Assembly: GCA_015680685.1 (NCBI GenBank)
Contig: MNCI01034881.1
Coordinates: 1 to 26,309, forward strand
Source of the DNA: Gnetum montanum
Lineage: Eukaryota; Streptophyta; Gnetopsida; Gnetales; Gnetaceae
Direction of reading: 5' to 3'
DNA length: 26,309 bases
This document shows, piece by piece, positions 1-8,083 of this stretch; positions within the stretch are counted from its first letter, which is position 1; every line of letters starts with the position of its first letter. Under the pieces are notes generated by a model. The model did not search any database. It saw only the letters and a program-made list of their open reading frames with translations, and was not told the DNA's origin. Position numbers and translations under genes: made by a program.

Positions 1-98
1 CCTAAACCCTAAACCCTAAACCCTAAGAACCCTAAACCCTAAGAAGCCTAAACCCTAAACCCTAAGCCCTAAGAACCCTAAACCCTAAACCCTAAACC
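1..98 (-). repeat. Degenerate telomere-type repeat (CCCTAAA)n
   Basis: The first 98 bases are CCCTAAA units, the plant telomere repeat TTTAGGG on the other strand, mixed with variant units such as CCCTAAGAA and CCTAAGAAG. A CCCTAAA strand reading 5' to 3' at the left edge is the orientation expected of a left chromosome end. The many variant units suit either the inner, degenerate part of a real telomere or an interstitial telomeric block. The sequence begins inside the array, so its true length is unknown. Confidence 0.93.
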
Positions 99-103
99 TT
101 GTA

Positions 104-367
104 GGATCAAAAAGAAAAGTTGCTATGAATGCTTGGCTACCACAAGCTAGTTATCCCTGTGGTAAGTTTTCTGAAACCTTTAGGATCAAGTTTTGAAGAT
201 CTAAAAGATCGATAGGTCATGCTTTCATGGTTTCTATTCGTACTAAAAATAAAAATCAAATGAACTTTTACCCTTCTATTCAACACGAGATTTCTGTTCT
301 CATTGAGCTCATCTTAGGACACCTTCATTATCTTTTAATAGATGTGCCACCTTAGCCAAACTTCCCA
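104..367 (-). pseudogene. Partial 25S rRNA (3' part, peptidyl-transferase region), decayed
   Basis: On the minus strand this stretch follows the 3' third of plant cytosolic 25S rRNA. It contains near-exact blocks such as ACCACAGGGATAACTAGC, CCTAAGATGAGCTCAATGAG, GAAGGGTAAAAG and TGACCTATCGATC, in the correct order. The matching runs from the 'GGCACATCTGTTAAAAG' region to 'CTTTTTGATCC'. Differences from the usual sequence, as I recall it, are mostly C-to-T and G-to-A (for example GTGGTAGCC for GTGGCAGCC and GCATTCATAGCAAC for GCGTTCATAGCGAC). That is the pattern of methylated, silenced DNA. Only about 260 bases of a roughly 3.4 kb gene are present, so it cannot be functional. One end abuts the telomere repeat and the other abuts a gag fragment of element B. 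Confidence 0.9.
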
Positions 368-369
368 CC

Positions 370-465
370 TAACTGTGTCTTTCATGTGGATGTAGATGGT
401 TAGGGAGATGCATAGGAAGCTCCCATATGTGGAGTGGTAGGAGCAATGACATGACCCATAGGCGG
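370..465 (-). mobile_element. Distal piece of gypsy-like element B gag linker, cut off by element A
   Basis: Read on the minus strand, this piece continues the proline/histidine-rich gag linker of element B that stops at 8084. When element A and one copy of the five-base target site are removed, the reading frame passes straight from one side to the other (…LVAPP then MGHVIAPTTPHMGAS…). It then meets stops (TAA, TGA) and ends near 370, where the 25S rRNA similarity begins. Element B is therefore truncated on its 3' side at this junction. The exact breakpoint between about 366 and 375 is not fixed. Confidence 0.6.
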
Positions 466-1082
466 TGTAACGACAGAAAACATCAGTGGTTGGAAACACC
501 AAGAGGTTTTTGGGTGGACAACCTAACCCTGGATCTACGTGAGGACTGTGCTGGATAAAACAGAAATAGGATGTCCTGAATGGTTTGGTTGATTAGACAA
601 GGACTTAATCAGTGTACAATAACCCTTTTGTAAAAAATAAAAGAAAATGCAATGTGCACAGAAGTAGAAATGTGCTAAAGTGCGTAATAGGGTAGTGAAT
701 ACGATTTAATGCTTAACAATGCCAAATAAATGCTATGATCAGCCAAAAAGAGAGTTTGAATATAAAGATACACCACCCTAAAAAAGGATACAGGTATACA
801 AAGTGTACAATAGGCATAGTAGGAGTACAGTCATAGCCTCGGTGGTGTCGGACTGTGAAATTTGGTGCTCATTGTGATAAACTGTGCCTTCTAGGTTAGT
901 GGTTACAGTATACCATGTCATGTAGTTATGCCTCTCTATTGGTGTGGTGTTCTTTGGGTCTCATTTTCCCATAGAGCTAAGTGCCAAGATGCTAAAAAAT
1001 GCCAAATGCCCTGGTGGTGAAGAAAATCAAAGCCTCTATTCCTCCTCTTCTCTTCCTCTTTTTTTTAAAGAGGGTGCAAAGG

Positions 1083-1090
1083 TATTTATA
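1083..1090 (-). promoter_or_regulatory. LTR A core promoter TATAAATA
   Basis: On the minus strand the sequence reads CCCTATAAATACC. The same CCCTATAAATA core occurs in element B (complement of 9975-9982) and element C (21572-21579), in each case just downstream of the repetitive upstream part of the LTR. Conservation in three diverged copies supports a real core promoter. Confidence 0.7.
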
Positions 1091-1203
1091 GGGTTAGGGT
1101 TAGCCCAAAATGTAGATTTGGCACCACATGGTAGTGCAGTAGGTAACAACATGTAACAGCAAGTAACAGTGCATAATAGTGTGTCATAGCATAGCGTGAC
1201 AAG

Positions 1204-1395
1204 ATGCTATGCTGTGCACTGTAGCAGGGTGCTATGCTAGGCATTGTAGCAGGGTGCTATGCTAGGCATTGTAGCAGGGTGCTATGCTATGCTACGCTAT
1301 GCAGCGTAGCAAGGTGCTATGCTAGGCACTGTAGCAAGGTGCTACACTAGCACTTTAGCAAGGTGGTATGCTATGCTATGCAGCGTAGCAACATG
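1204..1395. repeat. 25-bp tandem array in LTR A upstream region
   Basis: The unit GTAGCAGGGTGCTATGCTAG plus five more bases recurs at exactly 25-base spacing (1221, 1246, 1271), followed by less regular copies with GCTATGC, GCTACGC and GCAGCGTAGC cores. It lies upstream of the LTR TATA box in element sense. The equivalent place in element C carries TACGCC/GGCGTA units, which suggests a common origin with CG decayed to TG or CA in this older copy. Confidence 0.85.
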
Positions 1396-1463
1396 TAACA
1401 GTGCGTAACACTTAGCCATATTTGTAGTTGCGATGCCGAGACCCAAAATTTTGTGGTGTTTCA

Positions 1464-1478
1464 ATGGCCCCTCTTTGT
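1464..1478 (-). other. Polypurine tract of element A
   Basis: Directly beside the 3' LTR, the minus strand reads ACAAAGAGGGGCCAT before the LTR start TGAAAC. A purine-rich AAAGAGGGG at this spot is what an LTR retrotransposon uses to prime plus-strand DNA. It also confirms the minus orientation of the element. Confidence 0.6.
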
Positions 1479-3400
1479 TAACGTCTGAAGGAGTGGCCTG
1501 AGAGACATCGACAAAGAATTAAAAAATACCACAGTAGACATATCACCAACATCATTTGTCAGCACAAGATTAGATGTCATTTTACCATGCTCAAGAGTGT
1601 TATGGGAATAAGGTTATGCTAAGGGGATAAGGGTTATAAGCAATTCTAGGGAGATGGAATTTAAATGATGGGAAAAAAATGCAAACAGTGGATCATGATG
1701 TAAGATGAAAATTTAGCATGGTTGATGGTGACCATGGCATGAAGTAGCTTGCCACTAAAATGTTGACCTTTCATTAGAGTACTCATGGGAGGGTCAAAGT
1801 TGAACCAAGGATAGGCCAATTGCAAAGCTGCAGTTTTTTTTTGTGTGGTGAACCTTCTTTGGGTTCAGCTTACTACTGAATGTTAGCTGCAAGTTGGCCA
1901 TCGAGAAGATGAGCTTTGTTTTGAAGCACCATATTGCATCTATATGATAGATGTTTTCTCCGAGGGATGATTCATGCTACATCCTCTTAGGCCTTTACCA
2001 CGAAACAGAGGCACCCCATAGGATGAATTATGTTACATCAACCATTGGTTCTATAGTTGATGTGAAGGGAATGCCATGTGTGTCACAGTGCATATGCATC
2101 AGAGGAGTGTGAAATCATGAGTATGAGGAGGATGAGAGGATATTGGGATGAAGAAATGGATGTGCATAGGCTATAACAGGGATGAGGAGGATGTGCACTC
2201 TTCAATGGTTTAACTAGTCCAGTCATGCACATCAAAGAAACTTGATAACTTGCTGTTGGAATGAGATGCACATTTGTACGATCATCTCCAAAGCTTCATC
2301 CTGCAAACACAACTCAGAGAGGATAAGAAAATTACAAAACGTGAAATGCAAGTGCAAATGCTAGATGTGAATATGATACAAGTGAAAAACTGTGAATATG
2401 CCGTGGGTGAAAAACTGTGAAGACACTGCAATTGTGTAAAATGTTGTGCCAATCACAAGTGCTTAGAAATCCAGTGAAAGTGCCAGGGTGATGATGCTGC
2501 AAGTATCCTGAATGCCATACTAATGGAAAGTGCTCCAAAAGAATCACCAAAAGGGTGGGAGGTGATGATGCTATGAGTACTTCCAAGGCAATGGCAAGTG
2601 TTTGGATCAAATCAGCTACATGCTAGTTTAAAGTCCTAGCAGACTGTGATGTGCTAGTTTATAGTCCTAGCAGACTGTTGTATGCTAGTTTAATGTCATA
2701 GAAGATAGTGACTATTGTGCCAGTTTAATGTCATGACCTAAGGATGAGCTATTGTGCTAGTTTAACATCATGACCCAAGGACGAGTTGTGCCAGTTTATA
2801 GTCATAGCAGATTGTGTGTGCCAGTTTATAGTCATAGTGGATTGGTGCTTACCTTACTTGTATAAGGTGCGATGCGGCATGCGTAGTCATGTTGTGTGTC
2901 TACAAAATCCTGTAAAAATCAACTAAAAAGAAAATAACATCAAGCAACATCTATTGTAAGCAAAGTTAAAATGTATGAATGAAATTAAAGCAATGTAAAA
3001 AGTGATAGTTTTAGGCCGTTTCCGGTGGTAGGCTAGTTTAAGGCCTTTTCGGGCCATCTATTTTTGTAGTTTTATGTTTTATAGTTTTTATGTTTTCAGA
3101 TGTAATGTGTAAGATAAATGGATGGATGCAAATTCCTAATCTAATTAAGTAGGAAAAATGTAAATGCATAGGCTAGTGTGATGTAAATGAAAGTAAAAAA
3201 TGCATGGAAAGTGGGGGCAAAGGGTAGGCAAGTATCTAGCACATTTTTGGCCAAGGGAAAGTCTTGGTCATGTAGTTGATTCCTAACTGAGCATGGATTA
3301 GGAAGTGTGCAAGGCTTAGGATCCTCTAGGAGGCTGTTGGCTTCAACCACTCATTCTGGTGTGTTAGCCTTAGGTGCTGCATTGGTTGTTATAGGTGTAC
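1479..3400 (-). other. Non-coding 3' region of element A
   Basis: About 1.9 kb between the protease relic and the 3' LTR. I looked on the minus strand for RT, RNase H and integrase motifs and saw none; the open frames are short and low in complexity. The first 150 or so codons after the protease still read as a weak continuation of the polyprotein (QVL…EEFLGGTP), and after that nothing is recognisable. It contains the tandem array at 2621-2847. The lack of an RT-IN region suggests a non-autonomous derivative that depended on a relative. Confidence 0.55.
2621..2847. repeat. Minisatellite, seven units of 27-37 bp
   Basis: Seven consecutive units each start with TGCTAGTTTA or TGCCAGTTTA and continue with an AGTC(C/A)TAGCAGA-like core. 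Unit lengths are about 31, 31, 35, 37, 34, 30 and 27 bases. The array lies in the non-coding 3' part of element A. Minisatellites near the 3' LTR are common in plant gypsy elements. Confidence 0.85.
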
Positions 3401-3416
3401 CACCAAGAAACTCTTC

Positions 3417-4228
3417 TTATAAAACTTGTGCTATGTCAATGTCATGGATAGTTGAAGAGGAAGCATTATCACCATGGATGATAACTTGACCACCTTCATA
3501 TGGAATTTGGATTTCTTGGTGGATGGGAGAGGAGATGGCCTTTGGTTGGGCTAGCCAAGGCCTATCTAGAATCATGTTGAAACTTGGCATCTCCTTTATG
3601 ACAATGAAATATGCACTAGTGGGAAATTGCACTAGTGGGAAATTTGATTGTACCCCTGACTGTGACACGTGATCCATTGAAGGATTTTAGACATGTGGTT
3701 TTGGTTGGCCTAATTTCATCTACCAAACCTAGCTTGTCAATGACAGAGTACAAGACTACGTTTGTTGCTGCACCATCATTGACATGCATCCTATGGATGG
3801 TACATTGTCCAACATGAATGCAAATGGATAGTGGAGCTGTAGTAACCTTCCCTCATTTGGGGTTAACTTTGACCACATTGTTGTGGAACATTAGAGATGT
3901 TGAATTCAATTCTTGTGGTGCATGGGATAGCATTGTTGCATGGATGGGTGCCTCATTTGTAGGGATGTCCTCCGTAATAGGAATGGAGGCCAAGATCTTG
4001 GACAATGCTTGGTAGTGAGCAGATGAGGTCATGACCAGGTCGTACAAGCTCAATGTTGTGTGCTTTTTCTTGAGCGTTTTCTTTACCTAGGTTAATGCAG
4101 CTACAAAGTCCTTGTCATTGGTTGTTGTGTTGGCTTTGACTTCCTCTGTGTGGCTTGAGAGATAAATCTCTTAGGAGGAAGACTTAGGCTTGGTTCCCTT
4201 GGCCTACTTAGGGGTAGGGGCCCTAGTA
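3417..4228 (-). pseudogene. Element A gag tail and aspartic protease relic
   Basis: On the minus strand this matches element C from about 25890 to the window end. The order is a gag tail (DKDFVAALT), a TAG stop at 4087-4089, a short helix-like linker (SLYDLVMTSS) and then the protease. The catalytic triplet region reads VNDGAATN where element C has VDDGAATN, so the active-site Asp codon has become Asn at 3778-3780. A second block, MILDRPWL followed by PYEGGQVIIHGD, is the usual C-terminal part of plant gypsy proteases. The frame is broken by a TGA before the active site and by a 16-bp duplication at 3612-3643. No RT follows. Confidence 0.82.
3612..3643. repeat. 16-bp tandem duplication inside protease relic
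   Basis: TGCACTAGTGGGAAAT occurs twice in immediate succession. Sixteen is not a multiple of three, so the second copy shifts the protease frame between the KFPTSA block and YFIVIKEMPSFN. It looks like a simple replication slip after the element was dead. Confidence 0.85.
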
Positions 4229-4305
4229 TTTAGTTTTTATTTGCTGGTTTATGGTTTAGGGTTTAGGGTATTTAGTTTTTATTTGCTGGTTTAGGGTTTA
4301 GTTTA
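4229..4305. repeat. Short direct repeat with telomere-like spacer
   Basis: TATTTAGTTTTTATTTGCTG is repeated at about 40-base spacing, separated and followed by GGTTTAGGG-type units. The TTTAGGG motifs are only two or three units long and are not a telomere. Confidence 0.7.
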
Positions 4306-4870
4306 AAACTTTTCGCATATTCTACTAAGTCTTTTGTTCAAGACCGAGTTTACGCTCCATTACGCAGAGCAGCGTAACGAGCTTCAAGAAAAGCAAAGTC
4401 AAAGTCAAAGGAAGCACGACAGATTGATTTCTTATTTTTTGCAGATTGGTCGCTTTACGCTCATTACACTACGCAACGTAGACAAGCATAGTTTATTGGA
4501 AAGTTGACCATTTTATGCTCTATCACACTTTGTGGCATGAAGGAGCATAAAATAGCTTGAATCAACTAATTCCATGCTCTATTACGCTCTGCCATGCATC
4601 TAAGCGTAAACAAGTGTAATACAGTGTAGAGCCAGCTATAGCAGTATCAGATATGCATTTGTTATCCACACGCACAATACGTTGATGAGCGTATTGTGCA
4701 TAATCATGAAGCAAATTTAGCGGAAGTGGTCGACAGCGTACTTTGTCCCCTGTTCCAAAAACATGACACGACATGACCAATTTTAGCATAAAGTTTACCA
4801 AGTCAATGGTATTTTGAAGGTTCGAGACACATGTCATCAGGGCCATGCCTTCTCCACATATTGTCAAACT

Positions 4871-4878
4871 TATAAATA
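4871..4878 (+). promoter_or_regulatory. TATAAATA in LTR-like block
   Basis: CTTATAAATAGTCC here resembles CCTATAAATAGCCC of element C (21571-21583) and sits downstream of TTACGCT-rich DNA, the same arrangement as in the recognised LTRs. It is the main reason for reading the block as a plus-strand LTR. Confidence 0.5.
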
Positions 4879-5552
4879 GTCCAGTTGACGAAGAAACAAG
4901 GGCAGGCATCTTCGAATTTTGGCAGTTATCATCTTGGAGCAGAGACAGGAGGCATCTTTGAACATTGGCAGTAGGAGCAATCACTTCTTTTTGGTGAAAA
5001 TACAGTTCTCCCCATTAGTGATCATTGGAAACTTTGAGCAGAGACTACCGAAGGCAAAGGGAATAGATCAGAGATCGAGCAATCATCTGGTGTGGTTGGA
5101 AAGATTGATCGATCAGAAATAGTTGATCGATAGACATTAGGGCTTGACCTTCCTTGCATCCCATCTTTGGCTTACGAGGTAGACCGAGCTTCATTCTGTA
5201 CTCCTTGTTGAAAAATTTTCTTGTTATTTTGTGTATGTTTTGCACAAGATAATCGGAGTTTTTCCATTGGAACTTTGTATACAATATACTCAATTTTTCG
5301 GTCAAAGCGCAGATCTTGGGATTGTGCATTTTTCTTAAACTAGCATTCTCCTTGTCATGATAACGTTGTCATTATTGCAATTTATCTACATCATTTTCTT
5401 CTCCTTTTGTGATTCATCGAATCAGATTGTTCCATGGAATATCTATAATATTTGTCGATTTACCAATTGAGTAAGTCCCTGTCTAATCGACAAGACCGTT
5501 CAGGGCACTGCGGATTCGTTTTCTCCAGCGCGGCCCTCACGCCGATCCGTGG

Positions 5553-6975
5553 TTAAGACTGTGTACACGGATTTTTGTTTGGTATTTTCCAGCTACCAAC
5601 ATTTTCTATCATTACAGCGTCCTCTATGCTTTTTACTTGGACAAAGGCTTGGCTAAGAGACTTTGGGACTAGGTAATACAGTTTGGACTTAATAAAGTCA
5701 TTTACTACATCTTTAAAGATGGCTAGTAGATGCGTTTCTACCAGGGGTTCATGCATTTCACTCAATGCAGCATTCCAACGTTGGAGGAATTTTGACACGG
5801 GCTCTAGAGGCCCCTATTTAACTTACATCAGCTGGTCAAGGGTTTAGGCTCTAGGTTGTACCTGAAGCATGTCACAAACTTGGTTAGAGATCCTCCAAAG
5901 AGGAGATTGAGGCCTTGTATAGTGCACGATACCAGTCTAAGGCCTTGCTAGTGAGTGACATGGGGAACACGTGCATGATAGTATGTGGCCAAGCTTGAAG
6001 GAGTAGGCATTTAGATCGAAATGTGATCGAGTGTGCATTGGGATCCCATTCACTATTGTACTTGCTAAATTAAGGTAGTTGGGCCCCAGTTGGGAGAGTT
6101 AGAGGTGGTACCGTAGGACTTATGGGATCATCTTGGTAGAAGTCCACCACCTTAATGGTGTTAGAGGAGGCAGCCTTAAGTTGGTTGATCTCCTCTGTTA
6201 AGCTTTGTATTAGCTAGAATGCTTGATCCAAGCTTGGGGATGTGCCAGCTAGTTGCATTGGCTGGGCTTGGGTTGGTTGCATAGCATAGGACAAAATTTT
6301 TGGTTGTGGAGTTTTCCAGTTTAACATCATAGCAAACTATTGCTGATGTAATGGCTGAGCGATGGGTGCGGTGATTGGAATGGGCCACACATGGGTGGGT
6401 TGGACAGACACCGTAGACACCAATGAGATAGGTGGGATGTAGGATGCCTAAGTTTTTTAGAGCTAGGAGGTGGCCCCTGCATGAGAATAGCTTTGGGCAA
6501 ATGCATTAGTTGCTTGTGAGGAAGTTTGAATTGGCATGGCCACTATCTTGGAGGGGATGGATGGACCAAACCAAGGAGGGGTTGCACTAGGGAGTGGTTA
6601 TTGGAAGATGGTGTGGAGGTGGCTCTCATGTTCAGAGTAGGCCTCGAACTCATCTTTCTCATTTTGTGAGGCTTCCTCATAGGTTGTCCCTACATCATTC
6701 TTGTTTTCATAGATGAGTTGGGATAGCAACTAGTGGTAGGACTCCGTGAGTGGGATTATGTCAAACAAGGAAGGGTTATACTCCTGTCTATTTCGGTGGA
6801 CTCATTCGTAGTCTTGTTTTGCCTCTAAATCAAGGTAATCCACTAGTAGTCCTACATGGATTTTGGCACAAATGAAATTGTATTGTTCATGGCTTAATGC
6901 GACATGCTTTGGTTGGATTGTGGTATCAAATGTATTAGACACCAACGTGGAAGGTTGATCTAGATTCATATTCAT
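5553..6975 (-). pseudogene. Element A gag relic (Retrotrans_gag type)
   Basis: The start is the ATG whose complement is 6973-6975 (MNMNLDQPS…). The N-terminal block LSHEQYNFICAKIHVGL matches ISQDEYNFICIKIQAGL of element C. A low-complexity linker follows, then the capsid core: KVVDFYQDDPISPTVPPLTL, WDPNAHSITF, QAWPH, FPMSLTSKALDWYRALY and KFLQRWNAALSEMHEP. These are the landmarks of the gypsy retrotransposon gag domain. At least nine in-frame stops and two frameshifts (around 5800-5870) show it is dead. The zinc knuckle and repeat linker seen in element C are absent because the sequence changes to the LTR-like block near 5570. Confidence 0.85.
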
Positions 6976-6994
6976 AGATTAGGTTGTGAGAGTT

Positions 6995-7150
6995 GCTGTT
7001 TGTAGAAAATGGCCAACTCTGAAAATAGCAGAAAAATGAATAAATTTGCCAGTAGTAGAAAAAATGCTAAGTATGAAAATGTAGAAGAAAAAAAATGGCC
7101 AAGTATGAAAATGTAGAAAAATAGCCAAGTGTGCAAATGCAGAAAAACAG
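6995..7150 (-). repeat. AT-rich repeated leader of element A
   Basis: Units of about 28-30 bases built on GCCAAGTATGAAAATGTAGA recur four or five times with variation between the primer-site region and the gag start. The corresponding leader in element C is also tandemly repeated, but with CG-rich 50-bp units, so the position is shared while the sequence is not obviously so. Confidence 0.7.
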
Positions 7151-7151
7151 G

Positions 7152-7173
7152 CCCTCCTTCTAGCTCCAAAAAC
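7152..7173 (-). other. Primer-binding-site region of element A
   Basis: On the minus strand the LTR ends in TTACA and is followed by GTTTTTGGAGCTAGAAGGAGGG. Element C has GTTTTTGGCGCTAGAAGGAGGG and element B GTTTTCTGGCACTAGAAGGAGG at the same place. The block starting at TGG is conserved in all three beside the LTR end, as a tRNA primer site should be. I could not assign the tRNA from memory. Confidence 0.7.
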
Positions 7174-8083
7174 TGTAACGACAGAAAATGTTGATGGTTG
7201 GAAACACCGAGAGGTTTTCAAGTGCATAGCCTAACCCTAGATTTGTGCAAGGACAATGCTGGATAAAATAGAAATGGGGTGCCCTAAATGGTTTGGTCAA
7301 TTAGAAAGGGACTTAATTTATGTACAATAATCCTTTTGCAAACAATAAAAGAAAATGCAATGTGCACAATAGTAGAAACATGATAAAGTGTGTAACAGGG
7401 CAATGAACATGATTTAATGCTTAAAAATGCTAAATAAATGCTGTGATCAGCCAAAAAGAGAGTTTGAATAGAAAGATACACCACCCTGAAAAAGGGTACA
7501 GGTATACACAGTGTACAATAGGATAAGTAGAAGCAGAGTGACAATCTTGGTGGTGTCAGACTATGAAATCTAGTGCTCACTGTGATAAATTGTGCCTCTT
7601 GGGTCAGTGGTCACTAATATACCATGTGATGTAGTTGTGCCTCNATTTTAAAAAAAAGAAGAAGAGAAGAGGAGGAACAGAGGCTTCGATTTTCTTCATC
7701 ACCAGGGCATTTGGCATTTTTTGGCATCTTGGCACTTAGCTCTGTAGACAAACGAGACCTAGATCACACCACACTGATAGAGAGGCACAACTACATCACA
7801 TGGTATATTAGTGACCACTGACCCAAGAGGCACAATTTATCACAGTGAGCACTAGATTTCATAGTCTGACACCACCAAGATTGTCACTCTGCTTCTACTT
7901 ATCCTATTGTACACTGTGTATACCTGTACCCTTTTTCAGGGTGGTGTATCTTTCTATTCAAACTCTCTTTTTGGCTGATCACAGCATTTATTTAGCATTT
8001 TTAAGCATTAAATCATGTTCATTGCCCTGTTACACACTTTATCATGNTTGTGATCCCGAGACTTGAAATTTTGTGGTCTTTCA
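7174..8083 (-). repeat. 5' LTR of element A, mis-assembled
   Basis: 7174-7643 aligns with 466-932 of the other LTR and 8048-8083 aligns with 1428-1463. The part between the two Ns (7645-8046) is in reverse orientation. The tandem array and TATA box (1075-1428 in the good copy) are missing altogether. The true LTR was probably about 1 kb, as on the left. Confidence 0.8.
7645..8046. other. N-bounded inverted segment, likely flipped contig
   Basis: The segment lies between single Ns at 7644 and 8047. Its right part, 7782-8046, is a perfect reverse complement of 7379-7643 (265 bases with no mismatch that I can find). Its remaining left part, when reverse-complemented, continues the LTR in the order shown by the intact copy (about 932-1075). 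A contig overlapping its neighbour by 265 bases but placed in the wrong orientation explains all of this. The open frame at 7845-8066 is only an image of the antisense frame on the other side and should not be annotated. Confidence 0.9.

Larger units (their letters stand above)
466..1463 (-). repeat. 3' LTR of element A
   Basis: On the plus strand the LTR runs from TGTAACGACAG to TTTTGTGGTGTTTCA; on the element strand it is TGAAACACC…TCGTTACA. Its first 470 bases align along their whole length with 7174-7643, and its last 35 bases align with 8048-8083. It holds a TATAAATA box (complement of 1083-1090) and, upstream of that in element sense, a tandem array of GCTATGC-type units. Length is 998 bases. 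This copy is complete and serves as the reference for the broken right-hand copy. Confidence 0.88.
4229..5570 (+). mobile_element. LTR-like block (possible solo LTR) lying between gag and protease of element A
   Basis: This block has no similarity to the gag C-terminal region found at the same place in element C. Read on the plus strand it looks like an LTR: TTTACGCT/AGCGTAA-rich upstream part (4345-4620), TATAAATA at 4871-4878, then an AT-rich part and a GC-rich end (5500-5550). Both ends are uncertain and I found no convincing target duplication. It begins with a direct repeat containing TTTAGGG units. The replaced gag portion (zinc knuckle and repeat linker) is missing from A, so the event looks like replacement or insertion with deletion. 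Minus-strand open frames here are not recognisable. Confidence 0.45.
466..8083 (-). mobile_element. Gypsy-like LTR retrotransposon A, gag-protease only, inserted in element B
   Basis: A minus-strand element bounded by TG…CA LTRs (466-1463 and 7174-8083). Flanking five-base sites are GGCGG (461-465) and GGTGG (8084-8088), a target duplication with one transition. In element order it has a 5' LTR, a primer-site-like sequence, an AT-rich repeated leader, a gag relic, a foreign LTR-like block, a protease relic, about 1.9 kb of non-coding 3' DNA, a purine tract and a 3' LTR. I see no reverse transcriptase, RNase H or integrase motif. The two LTRs differ visibly (roughly 15% by eye, mostly transitions), so the insertion is old. 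The right LTR is damaged by assembly joins at 7644 and 8047. Confidence 0.82.

Noticed and set aside
1096-1112. GGGTTAGGGTTAGCCC as a telomere-like insertion in LTR A
   Set aside because: Two six-base units only, next to the LTR TATA box; better read as normal LTR sequence.
4229-4310. Interstitial telomere at GGTTTAGGGTTTAGGG
   Set aside because: Only two or three units inside a longer direct repeat; too short to be telomeric in origin with any confidence.
4562-4984. 140-codon minus-strand open frame
   Set aside because: Lies in the LTR-like block, across a plus-strand TATA box and TTACGC repeats; no recognisable motif.
7845-8066. Open frame of 73 codons identical over 67 residues to an antisense frame at 7284-7580
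   Set aside because: It is the image of the same LTR DNA placed twice in opposite orientation between Ns; neither frame is a gene.
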